Below are positions 8,666-15,390 of a stretch of 64,000 bases of DNA, one piece after another (position 1 is the stretch's first letter; every line of letters begins with the position of its first letter). Location of the stretch: NCBI GenBank assembly GCA_019420305.1, contig JAHZHL010000037.1:1-64000 (forward strand), given 5' to 3'. The stretch is from Bacillota bacterium. GTDB taxonomy: Bacteria > Bacillota > Clostridia > Peptostreptococcales > Anaerovoracaceae. A program made the position numbers and the translations under genes. The notes beneath the pieces were generated by a model. That model did no database searches, was not told the DNA's origin, and worked only from the letters and a program-made list of their open reading frames with translations.

Positions 8666-8980
8666 ATGGATATGACAGAAAAAGATTTCTCTCTGCGTCT
8701 GGCGCAGCTCCGAGAAGAAAAGGGCGTATCGGCCCGCGACATGAGCTTATCAATGGGACAGAACCCCGGGTATATCAACAACATTGAAAGCGGAAAATCC
8801 ATGCCCTCCCTTTCAGGAATTTTTTATATTTGCGAATATCTCGACATCACCCCGAAAGATTTTTTTGATGTAGAAACAAGCAATCCCACCAAGGCAACTG
8901 AGCTATACAACATCGCGAAAAAGCTGGACAGCGAACAGCTGGATCATCTCATCGCCCTGGCAAAAGGATTGCAGAAATAG
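8666..8980 (+). CDS. XRE-family helix-turn-helix regulator
   Basis: A 104-residue protein with a Cro/CI-type helix-turn-helix (FSLRLAQLREEKGVSARDMS, then QNPGYINNIESGKSMPS) and a short C-terminal helix. It is divergent from the ABC transporter and may control it. The start at 8666 has AAGGA about 8 nt upstream; ATG at 8657 or 8672 are alternatives. Confidence 0.82.
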   Translation: MDMTEKDFSLRLAQLREEKGVSARDMSLSMGQNPGYINNIESGKSMPSLSGIFYICEYLDITPKDFFDVETSNPTKATELYNIAKKLDSEQLDHLIALAKGLQK

Positions 8981-8995
8981 TTCGTTTGTAAATAG

Positions 8996-9040
8996 TCCGT
9001 CCAAACTAAAATGATGTTTTTATTTGGACGGATTTTGTTT
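8996..9040 (+). terminator. Terminator of XRE gene
   Basis: TCCGTCCAAA (8996-9005) pairs with TTTGGACGGA (9023-9032), followed by TTTTGTTTT. Confidence 0.85.
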
Positions 9041-9059
9041 TGCTCGGTATTGTATATTT

Positions 9060-9092
9060 ATGAAAAAAGCAGGGAATCTTCCTCCTCCCTGC
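9060..9092 (-). terminator. Minus-strand terminator beside former ssrA end
   Basis: GCAGGGA/TCCCTGC stem (9069-9075 with 9086-9092), followed on the minus strand by TTTTTT. It would stop leftward transcripts coming from the ssrA side before prophage insertion. Confidence 0.6.
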
Positions 9093-9266
9093 GCAGGTAC
9101 TCACAAATCCACAAAAATGTGAGTGAACTTAATAAACAACTAAACTTGATCATTTCAAGCCGTTTATGTTTGATACCTAATTATTCATAATTTCATACCC
9201 GAACGGAACAGGAAGACGTAAAATGAATTGATTTATTTTATCAGGAGACGAAAGCCTGAAAACACT

Positions 9267-9288
9267 TTTTACGTCAATTTTACGTCAA
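9267..9288. repeat. Tandem TTTTACGTCAA repeats
   Basis: Two abutting copies of TTTTACGTCAA (9267-9277, 9278-9288) lie outside attL, and a third copy (9463-9473) lies just inside the prophage. Such short tandem repeats near attachment sites resemble integrase arm sites. The interval 9041-9334 holds no gene, only these repeats and hairpins. Confidence 0.5.
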
Positions 9289-9299
9289 CTCCCGTTTCC

Positions 9300-9330
9300 A
9301 AAAGAAAATAACGTTGAAATTTCAACGTTC
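9300..9330 (-). terminator. Displaced ssrA terminator candidate
   Basis: A perfect 20-bp palindrome AACGTTGAAATTTCAACGTT (9311-9330) is followed on the minus strand by ATTTTCTTTT. In the unintegrated chromosome it would lie only a few bases after the tmRNA 3' end; the prophage now separates it from ssrA by 44.5 kb. Confidence 0.6.
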
Positions 9331-9334
9331 TAGT

Positions 9335-9347
9335 GGTGGAGATGGCC
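9335..9347. other. attL: attL core
   Basis: TGGTGGAGATGGC is identical to the sequence at 53857-53869. To its left lies chromosomal DNA with the former ssrA terminator; to its right is phage DNA. The reverse complement is the tmRNA 3' end including CCA. Confidence 0.85.
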
Positions 9348-9471
9348 TTTTACGCTTTATATCCACAATTAGAATTGAAAGTTATCGACATAAGTAATTG
9401 CAATACATTCAGCGGATTTTTACGGATAGGATTATTTTGCAATGCTCCGATCTATTTTCGGTTTTTACGTC

Positions 9472-9495
9472 AAAAAAGCCCCGGTCTCCCGGGGC
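9472..9495 (-). terminator. Terminator of prophage late operon
   Basis: GCCCCGG (9478-9484) pairs with CCGGGGC (9489-9495); on the minus strand it is followed by TTTTTT. It ends the lysis cassette right after the holin gene. Confidence 0.9.
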
Positions 9496-9502
9496 GAATA
9501 AC

Positions 9503-9832
9503 TTATTCAGGCATTCCTTCTGCTCTCTGCTTGCCTACCGCTTTTAACTCTTCCGCTTCTGCCTCATCTGCGGCAATTAGGGCATCCGCATCTTCCTCAT
9601 CGAGCATATCGTCCTCTGTTGTCTCCAAAGATTCTCCCGCCGGTTCGGTGTCCAACTCCGGAAGACCGGCCAGGGAAGTCAGCAGAGACAAAATCCCTGC
9701 CAGTACCGCGGCGCCTGCAACCATCTTCCAATCGACCTCCTGAACCACCGCAGCCGTTCCGATCATTGCTACCGCCGCCTGTGCGACTGTTTTAATTGCT
9801 CTTACTCCTGCTTTTTTTAACCACATTGTCAT
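9503..9832 (-). CDS. Phage holin, r1t-like
   Basis: A 109-residue protein with two hydrophobic segments (about 15-32 and 36-56) separated by a short acidic turn (QEVDW), then a long acidic tail rich in Glu, Asp and Ala. The pattern IKTVAQAAVAMIG...VDWKMV...LLTSLAG matches the r1t-type holin family, which permeabilises the membrane so endolysin can act. It is the last late gene before the terminator. The start at 9832 has an AAGGTAGG site 8 nt upstream. Confidence 0.8.
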   Translation of the reverse strand: MTMWLKKAGVRAIKTVAQAAVAMIGTAAVVQEVDWKMVAGAAVLAGILSLLTSLAGLPELDTEPAGESLETTEDDMLDEEDADALIAADEAEAEELKAVGKQRAEGMPE

Positions 9833-9850
9833 ATCTTTTACCTACCTTTC

Positions 9851-10543
9851 TTAGTTTTTAAGTTGGTCGGTATCGTAATTTCTGATCAGTTCCAATAACT
9901 TAGATGTTCCCCAAAACTTCCCATAGATTCGTTGGCTAACAGCTTCCCATTTTCTTCCCTCATGATTCTCCAGTTTGTACTTAGGCTTGTTTATCTTTTT
10001 GATAAGAACTGCTTTATACTGATGCGCCCAATCGGTTATATCATTACAGAGTATAGCGCCTAACATTTCCTCTTTCTCTAAGTCGAATTTGGACTTGTCT
10101 AAATATATTGCCAGTTGCGTTAAGTACCCTTCCATATAAATAATATACGATGCGGTTTCACAATCGAGGTATGCCTCATATTTCGCTATTGCGCTATGGA
10201 CGCGCTGAAGGTATGTGCGGAAAACTTCCTCACTGTCAAGAATTTCTGGACACGAAAGAGAGAATCCATCCATCAGGTTGATCGTTTCTCCAGTCTCTTG
10301 GAAAGTAAATACACTTTTGGTTGATAACGCAATTTGTGCCAAATCCAACATTTCTTTTAGTGCATTTGCAATTTCTTCACCGATCATTGTTTGATACCCC
10401 ACCTCTTGTTCTTTCTTTAGTTTTGATTTATGAAGAATTGTATTAACAACCGCAACAATAATTCCTCCAAGTGCCGTTGAAATTGCGGCGATTACGGTTG
10501 CCGCCCCTGGATTTTCTTTAAATATGGTAAAAATATCAAACAT
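9851..10543 (-). CDS. Membrane-anchored protein, probable moron
   Basis: A 230-residue protein with one N-terminal membrane segment (about 15-37) and a helical, mostly cytosolic remainder (YQTMIGEEIANALKEMLDLA and on). No family is recognised. It sits between endolysin and holin and appears to have its own extended -10 promoter, the usual signature of a moron. Superinfection exclusion or host modification is possible but is only inference. The start is supported by GGAGGTG upstream. Confidence 0.75.
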   Translation of the reverse strand: MFDIFTIFKENPGAATVIAAISTALGGIIVAVVNTILHKSKLKKEQEVGYQTMIGEEIANALKEMLDLAQIALSTKSVFTFQETGETINLMDGFSLSCPEILDSEEVFRTYLQRVHSAIAKYEAYLDCETASYIIYMEGYLTQLAIYLDKSKFDLEKEEMLGAILCNDITDWAHQYKAVLIKKINKPKYKLENHEGRKWEAVSQRIYGKFWGTSKLLELIRNYDTDQLKN

Positions 10544-10568
10544 GACGCACCTCCATTATTTTTTTGAT

Positions 10569-10577
10569 ATTCTACCA
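10569..10577 (-). promoter_or_regulatory. Extended -10 before moron gene
   Basis: TGGTAGAAT on the minus strand (10577-10569) fits an extended -10 (TGnTATAAT). No good -35 is seen. Confidence 0.35.
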
Positions 10578-10620
10578 TATATTTCTCTAATTCCATAATT
10601 CTTCATCCCTAATTCACGTA

Positions 10621-10636
10621 AACTCACGCGTGAGTT
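10621..10636. repeat. 16-bp perfect palindrome
   Basis: AACTCACGCGTGAGTT overlaps the endolysin stop codon. No T-run follows on either strand, so it is more likely a protein site or an mRNA-end hairpin than a terminator. Confidence 0.45.
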
Positions 10637-11357
10637 ATGCTGATTTCTTTAACCTCACATTATGAACCCATCTGTGATACCCGATGCGATTCCAACTCTT
10701 CACTTCTTTATTGATGTAAACTTTCTGATTCTTCTTCCCGCGGGCAACAATCTTACTCTTCTTGCTTTCCGAATATCGAATCGGGGCATTGTTCGCTTTG
10801 AAATAAGCGATTTTGCCCGGTTCAATGATCCAATAATATTTCGCCTGATACTGCACATTGTTCCAAGTGTTCTTGTTTCGACTCTTTGCGCTGCTTGCCG
10901 GGTCGTGGATATAGACTGTATTGCCTTTGATTTTTCTAAGAAGGATGAAGTGACCACCCCTTGTCCATAATCCAGGGCCCATACATGCGATGACGTATTT
11001 ACCTGCCTTCAGCGCAGCCTTTGCCTTCTTGTCGCTGGAAGTGTTCCGCTTATGATAGGAATTGCTGCCAGGAACCTGCTCACAGTCCATTCTGTGCGCT
11101 TTCAGATACGCCTTAAAGAATGTATAATAAGTCCCGGAACCCGTAGCCTTGTACCCGTGATTCTGCGCCCAGTTACAGGCTTTCACGGGGGTTTCCTTTT
11201 TGTCCACGAACGTAGCAACCAGCATCGCCGCGCAGGTTGGCCCGCAACCAGAACCTCCGATTGTTGAATTCTCTCCCTTATTCCGATAAGGCTTATTCGC
11301 CCATCTCCGGTCTGTCTGCTTATAGCTGACCGGGACTACTTGTGTTGTATATGCCAT
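10635..11357 (-). CDS. Endolysin with C39-like peptidase domain
   Basis: A 240-residue protein with an N-terminal papain-like C39 domain: Cys in GGSGCGPTCAAM (about 36-40), His in RGGHFILLR (about 137) and Asp in YIHDPAS form the expected triad. The C-terminal part (about 180-240) looks like a small SH3-type wall-binding domain. It lies in the lysis cassette between XhlA-like and holin genes, so it should cleave peptidoglycan peptides at lysis. No signal peptide is seen, as expected for a holin-dependent enzyme. The start has AAGGAGG upstream. Confidence 0.82.
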   Translation of the reverse strand: MAYTTQVVPVSYKQTDRRWANKPYRNKGENSTIGGSGCGPTCAAMLVATFVDKKETPVKACNWAQNHGYKATGSGTYYTFFKAYLKAHRMDCEQVPGSNSYHKRNTSSDKKAKAALKAGKYVIACMGPGLWTRGGHFILLRKIKGNTVYIHDPASSAKSRNKNTWNNVQYQAKYYWIIEPGKIAYFKANNAPIRYSESKKSKIVARGKKNQKVYINKEVKSWNRIGYHRWVHNVRLKKSA

Positions 11358-11369
11358 AGTTCTACCTCC

Positions 11370-11657
11370 TTAAAATAATCCTAAAACTTTCGTTAATATT
11401 GCTCCGATGATACCGCCTACCAAAGCCACCATGACCGCGTTTTTAATTGATTTATACTGGTCTACCTCTCTACTTTCCAGCGCGGAAATTCGCTCTCCCT
11501 GATGTGTCTGCTCCTTCAACATAGACTCCATGTTTTGCGCTAATTTTTCAACCGCTATGGTAAGCTTCGTTTGTTTCTCGTCGTTATGCTCAAGATTTGA
11601 CACTCGGTGTTTCAGAGAACCGATCTCTTCCTCGCATCTTGTAACTCGTTCCCTCAT
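11370..11657 (-). CDS. XhlA-like haemolysin/holin accessory protein
   Basis: A 95-residue protein with a coiled coil (RVTRCEEEIGSLKHRVSNLEHNDEK and on) and one C-terminal membrane helix (VMVALVGGIIGAILTKVLGLF). This is the XhlA architecture seen in PBSX-type lysis cassettes, where it acts with holin and endolysin. The start is uncertain: I use ATG 11657; a TTG at 11714 overlapping the upstream gene would lengthen it. Confidence 0.72.
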   Translation of the reverse strand: MRERVTRCEEEIGSLKHRVSNLEHNDEKQTKLTIAVEKLAQNMESMLKEQTHQGERISALESREVDQYKSIKNAVMVALVGGIIGAILTKVLGLF

Positions 11658-11704
11658 CCTGATATACCTCACATCCTTCTTTCCTTTCTCCGCTTCTGTG
11701 ATCT

Positions 11705-12091
11705 TTATTTCCAAGTGCCTTCCACCTTGAACTGCGCGATAATCTGCTGCCCGGACTGCCATGCTGTAGATGCCCAGACATACCAAGTTATATGATCAGT
11801 ATCATAACTTCGAATTCCGATTTCGGCCACACCGGTTCCGGCATGGGCCAGTTTAGCGTCTACCCGGTAAATGTGATTAAACACTCCGGCGGGCAGCGGT
11901 CTTTCGGCATTTGCACCTACGTACAGGCTGCCTTTTTCCGTAGATACCGCCGACAAGGTTGGACTGTAGTTGAAAATTGCTTCTGCCTTTCCGTTTGCGT
12001 ATTTTCGCACAACCCAGCTATCAATGACTGTCTCTTCTATGATCGGATTCCTTAAAAGACCCTGTAAAATCTGATTTAACTTATCTATCAT
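11705..12091 (-). CDS. Tail-associated protein, receptor-region paralogue
   Basis: A 128-residue protein. Its start (KLNQILQGLLRNPIIEETVIDSWVVRKYANG) resembles the segment LLNEILQLSLANAVVEKTTIDGWTVIKYADG of the gene just upstream, so the two are likely duplicated tail fibre or tail tip domains. Position after baseplate genes supports a host-contact role. No family name can be given with confidence. Confidence 0.65.
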   Translation of the reverse strand: MIDKLNQILQGLLRNPIIEETVIDSWVVRKYANGKAEAIFNYSPTLSAVSTEKGSLYVGANAERPLPAGVFNHIYRVDAKLAHAGTGVAEIGIRSYDTDHITWYVWASTAWQSGQQIIAQFKVEGTWK

Positions 12092-12134
12092 TATTTTCTT
12101 TCCTTTCCCACCCCTCCGGGCAGGAGAGGTGTCT

Positions 12135-12654
12135 TTAATAAGTTCCTGTAAATCTCCAGCGTATGGTCAGATTCCGGGTTTCTCCACCGCCGCCAAGCGA
12201 CAGAAATCGAAACTCTGAGCGGATTCCCGTTCCTGCCATACGAGCCAACCATCCCCATCCGTCTGTTTTTAAAAGCTCACTAGTAAAAACTTCCAACGTA
12301 ATTCCGCTTGGTGAAGTTTCTGGCGTTATCTGTAAATATCCAAACGCCGCAAGTGTTCCAGATGTAGCAAGAGCCGTTACCTTTCCGCTAACCTGTACGT
12401 CTTTATAGCCCTTACAGGTTCCATCTGCATACTTAATAACTGTCCATCCGTCGATTGTCGTCTTTTCCACTACTGCATTCGCAAGAGATAGCTGCAGAAT
12501 TTCATTTAATAAAGTCAACCCCCCCCCCCGACAAAATTCCAGCATCTTCTGCGGCCTGTATCGTATCTTCGTCAACGATGTTTTCCAACAATTCCTCAAC
12601 AAATTTTTTGGTGACCAGATCTCTATCATTCTTGATTTCACCCAAATATTCCAT
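12135..12654 (-). pseudogene. Tail fibre-type gene interrupted at poly-G tract
   Basis: The first half (ATG 12654, strong AGGAGGGG site) reads MEYLGEIKNDRDLVTKKFVEE and on to an 11-G tract (12519-12529). With 11 G it then meets a stop at 12504-12502 after 50 residues. A second frame beginning at the tract encodes a 110-residue domain like that of the next gene (LLNEILQLSLANAVVEKTT and on, to 12135). With 10 or 13 G the two would join into one protein of about 170 residues. This is either a phase-variable tail gene, a true frameshift mutation or a homopolymer sequencing error. Confidence 0.65.
12519..12529. repeat. Poly-C/poly-G homopolymer, 11 bp
   Basis: Eleven consecutive C on the plus strand (G on the coding strand) sit at the frame break of the tail gene. 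Slippage here would switch the fusion on and off. Confidence 0.85.
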
Positions 12655-12657
12655 GAT

Positions 12658-13026
12658 TTACCCCTCCTGCTCTTCATAAATAGCTATACACTGAATAAAT
12701 TCTCCGCTTGCAATACTGTTTGGATCGATTGATACAGTAAGAACTTTGCTGGAATATTCCCAGTCAACTATTACGGACTTACTTTTTGTTCCTGCGCTGT
12801 TGACCAAATAAGACTCAATACTAATTATGTCTACATTTGAATCGAAAGTGACCGTTCCCGTGTTATTGCTTTCACCATTGGGGACTCCAAAAAATTTTGC
12901 TTTTGCATTGAGTTTTTTTGACACAGCTTCGTCAATTATATCTGCATTATCGTTAAAGTCCTGGATGTTATAAAAATCATTCGATGCAGGTTTCTTCAAA
13001 CCAAGATTTGTAGTTGTCGTACTCAT
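12658..13026 (-). CDS. Tail fibre N-terminal-type protein
   Basis: A 122-residue protein beginning with LGLKKPASNDFYNIQDFNDNADIID, a segment typical of the phage-attached N-terminus of tail fibre proteins in Gram-positive phages. The rest is beta-rich and may form a small receptor-contact domain. It overlaps the XkdU-like gene by 4 nt and precedes the poly-G gene, so the fibre region is modular. Confidence 0.7.
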   Translation of the reverse strand: MSTTTTNLGLKKPASNDFYNIQDFNDNADIIDEAVSKKLNAKAKFFGVPNGESNNTGTVTFDSNVDIISIESYLVNSAGTKSKSVIVDWEYSSKVLTVSIDPNSIASGEFIQCIAIYEEQEG

Positions 13027-13577
13027 GTAAGTACCTCCTCCCTTAATGCGTTATGCGTATAGGCTGAAAGTTGGGCGTGCGTATACTCTGCCAGAGCGCT
13101 ATGCTGGTTATACAACAAACTGACGTCATACAGCATGTTTGCCGGCAACGTGTTTTGCAGCATCCTTTCAACTGCTGTCACATTATTTTTGGCTTCAAGC
13201 GCAACTTTCACCTGAACCAAGTATTGATTTGCGTTAACGATTAAAACGAAGCCGTTTTCCCCGCAGAGGTTCTTCAGCATCTCTTCAAGCTTTTTGTGCG
13301 TATATGGAAGTTCACTATTCAATCTTGCGAGTAAATTAAATTTACGCTCTTCTAAATTTGAACCCGCAATAGGGGTAATTCCATATATACGCTCGTATCG
13401 CCCTACAGTCTCCTCATCGCAAGTAGCAATAAATTGATTTTCTAACAACAGCTCGATGCGAGATAAAATCTTATCGAATTCCACCTGTTCTATCGCCATA
13501 ATCTGTTTGTATTCTCGGTACTCCGCAAGGAACGGTGGCAGGTAATCAATCAATTTTTTATATTCCAATAAAATCAC
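13023..13577 (-). CDS. Baseplate protein, XkdU/YmfQ-like (DUF2313)
   Basis: A 184-residue protein following baseplate J, in the place of PBSX XkdU. Features such as LIDYLPPFLAEYREYKQIM and VERMLQNTLPANM fit the YmfQ/DUF2313 family, which connects baseplate to fibres. It overlaps both neighbours, consistent with tight translational coupling in the late operon. Confidence 0.8.
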   Translation of the reverse strand: MILLEYKKLIDYLPPFLAEYREYKQIMAIEQVEFDKILSRIELLLENQFIATCDEETVGRYERIYGITPIAGSNLEERKFNLLARLNSELPYTHKKLEEMLKNLCGENGFVLIVNANQYLVQVKVALEAKNNVTAVERMLQNTLPANMLYDVSLLYNQHSALAEYTHAQLSAYTHNALREEVLT

Positions 13578-14706
13578 CCCTCACCGGTATTTCTTCTGAT
13601 TCCAGTTCTAAATTTGTGGTACTTCCGTTGATCGTCGTACTTTGAATATCAAGAATTTCATTCAGATTGAGAAGCCTGGTTTCGATCTGACTGATTCGCA
13701 CGATCACCCCCGCATCGCTGTTCCCGTTTCCCCACTCTTTTCGTAAACTTAAAAAGTACTCATCAAGTGCAGCCTCAATAGAGTCTTTTGCCGTATCATA
13801 CGAAAATCCAGGGGCATATGAAATCTCTGCCTGTACGTTAATTGATTTGCTTGTTGCGGCCGCAATGGTCACTACATGTCCAATCGGCGCGATTCCATAG
13901 CCTCTTCCTTGATTTTGTGTTGGATCAATCGCCTCCTGAATTTCCGAAACCACATCCGTATTCGGAGCATCGAAAGATTCAGTGACAAACACAACCTTAA
14001 CCGTACCGCCGCCATTCCAAACTGGGTAAACCTTGCACCCTCCAACATGAGTTAAATCTGCCATGTACGCCTTATAATCTGCAATGTTTCCGCCAAATCG
14101 CTGAGCCTCAAAACTGTCAAAATAACGCCCCCGAAAAACTTCTACATCTTCATCATCGATTGCAGCTTCTACCACCCCGATAATTTCCGAAATTTCGAGT
14201 GTTTCAACATCGTCACTCCCGTTTGATTCGTCCAAAACCAACTGACCTGACGGAACATTTCCGTCCAGTCCGCTTACTTCGCACTCCAGTTCATAAATTC
14301 CCGCTTCAATTCTCCGTGTCGCAACATATGATAACTCTGTATCTACCAGCCAGAACCGGCATCCGATTACATCGATTGTGTTTGGCAAAAACTGACCTTT
14401 TACTATCGCTTTTGTCGCTTCTCTGTAAGTGATACCTCGCTCCGCTGCTCTGCGAATCAAATAATCAAGACTGGCAGTATCTGCAAAACTTTCATCCTGC
14501 ACATATTTCAGTTCTTGGTACAATAATGAAATTTCTGCGGCAGCCGGAGCAAGCGCATTATAAATCACACTTCCTTCGCGTTTATCAATATCGTCTGGCA
14601 CATTCTCCAAAAGCCGGTCAATGACTTCTTCATAAGCCTCATCTTCGTCAATTTCATCATAATCAGTCGCATTTTCGTCATAAACGATATCCAGATCCTC
14701 ATCCAT
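13558..14706 (-). CDS. Baseplate J-like protein (XkdT-like)
   Basis: A 382-residue protein with an acidic N-terminus (MDEDLDIVYDENATDYDEID), then the baseplate J wedge segment REGSVIYNALAPAAAEISLL and YLIRRAAERGITYREATKA. It forms wedges of the contractile-tail baseplate. Overlaps with both adjacent genes. Length fits the PBSX XkdT family. Confidence 0.88.
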   Translation of the reverse strand: MDEDLDIVYDENATDYDEIDEDEAYEEVIDRLLENVPDDIDKREGSVIYNALAPAAAEISLLYQELKYVQDESFADTASLDYLIRRAAERGITYREATKAIVKGQFLPNTIDVIGCRFWLVDTELSYVATRRIEAGIYELECEVSGLDGNVPSGQLVLDESNGSDDVETLEISEIIGVVEAAIDDEDVEVFRGRYFDSFEAQRFGGNIADYKAYMADLTHVGGCKVYPVWNGGGTVKVVFVTESFDAPNTDVVSEIQEAIDPTQNQGRGYGIAPIGHVVTIAAATSKSINVQAEISYAPGFSYDTAKDSIEAALDEYFLSLRKEWGNGNSDAGVIVRISQIETRLLNLNEILDIQSTTINGSTTNLELESEEIPVRGDFIGI

Positions 14707-15118
14707 TCAACATCACCTCCTCAATCTCAACATCTCCAATCTCTGTTTCTACAGCAAACGAAACCGCAACTGCTCCGTGTCCAACCTCTTCGAATTGAAA
14801 ATTATCAACCGCAAGAATGCGGTCATCTGAAAGCAGTGCGTCTCGAATATTATCTTGCAAATTCACAAAGACCAGCGGTACGGGCTGTCCAACTAAACCC
14901 TGTAACTCGGAACCATAGTCTTCGCTGTACATTTCATACTGATAGCGCTCCGTTCGCAATATGCAGTAGATTGTCTGCCGTATAGCTTCCAATTCATCAA
15001 TCATTCCAATAATGCGTTTGTTGCTCTCATCCAGCCTGAAAGTCAGAGATGGTTCTTCTTCTGCTTCTACCGCTTGCATTTCATTATCGAGAGGAAGTTC
15101 TTCGTAAACTGGTATCAT
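14699..15118 (-). CDS. DUF2634 baseplate protein (XkdS-like)
   Basis: A 139-residue protein with the DUF2634 signature (TFRLDESNKRIIGMIDELEAIRQTIYCILRTERYQYEMYS). In PBSX-type phages it lies between XkdR and baseplate J and is homologous to the T4 gp25-type wedge component. Gene order here is identical. Confidence 0.85.
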   Translation of the reverse strand: MIPVYEELPLDNEMQAVEAEEEPSLTFRLDESNKRIIGMIDELEAIRQTIYCILRTERYQYEMYSEDYGSELQGLVGQPVPLVFVNLQDNIRDALLSDDRILAVDNFQFEEVGHGAVAVSFAVETEIGDVEIEEVMLNG

Positions 15119-15390
15119 GTTTCCACCACCTTATCCAAAACCAAAAACTGCTGCCCTCCCTGCATCTGCAAAAGCGCCACCTTGTCTCCCGTGGAAAGGC
15201 CGTCTTTTGCCGCTTCTGTCTGTACAAGAAAATCACCGTCCACGGTATTGCCGTTATCAATCCTGATTTCCACCGGATTTATCGATTTGACCGTTCCAAA
15301 TATCACCGCAGCTGGACGTTGTGATTTCACCGCTTCGATCGCGATTCGTTTTACCGTATTAATAAAATCATGTTCATTCACTGAATTCAC
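15115..15390 (-). CDS. DUF2577 baseplate protein (XkdR-like)
   Basis: A 91-residue protein with a small OB-like domain (AVIFGTVKSINPVEIRIDNG, then STGDKVALLQMQGGQQFLVLDKV). Position and length match DUF2577/XkdR, part of the tail spike or hub region. It overlaps the hub gene by 17 nt. Confidence 0.82.
   Translation of the reverse strand: MNSVNEHDFINTVKRIAIEAVKSQRPAAVIFGTVKSINPVEIRIDNGNTVDGDFLVQTEAAKDGLSTGDKVALLQMQGGQQFLVLDKVVET

Noticed and set aside
9333..9743. 136-codon open frame starting at attL on the plus strand
   Set aside because: It begins inside the attachment core and is antisense to the holin and late terminator. It is only relevant as the phage half of the integrase tail in another frame.
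12135..12677. Single 180-residue protein across the poly-G tract
   Set aside because: The part before the tract in this frame (MKSRRGKSWNIWVKSRM) is the wrong frame of the well-started MEYLGEIKNDRDLV gene, so the frame as a whole is not a natural protein.
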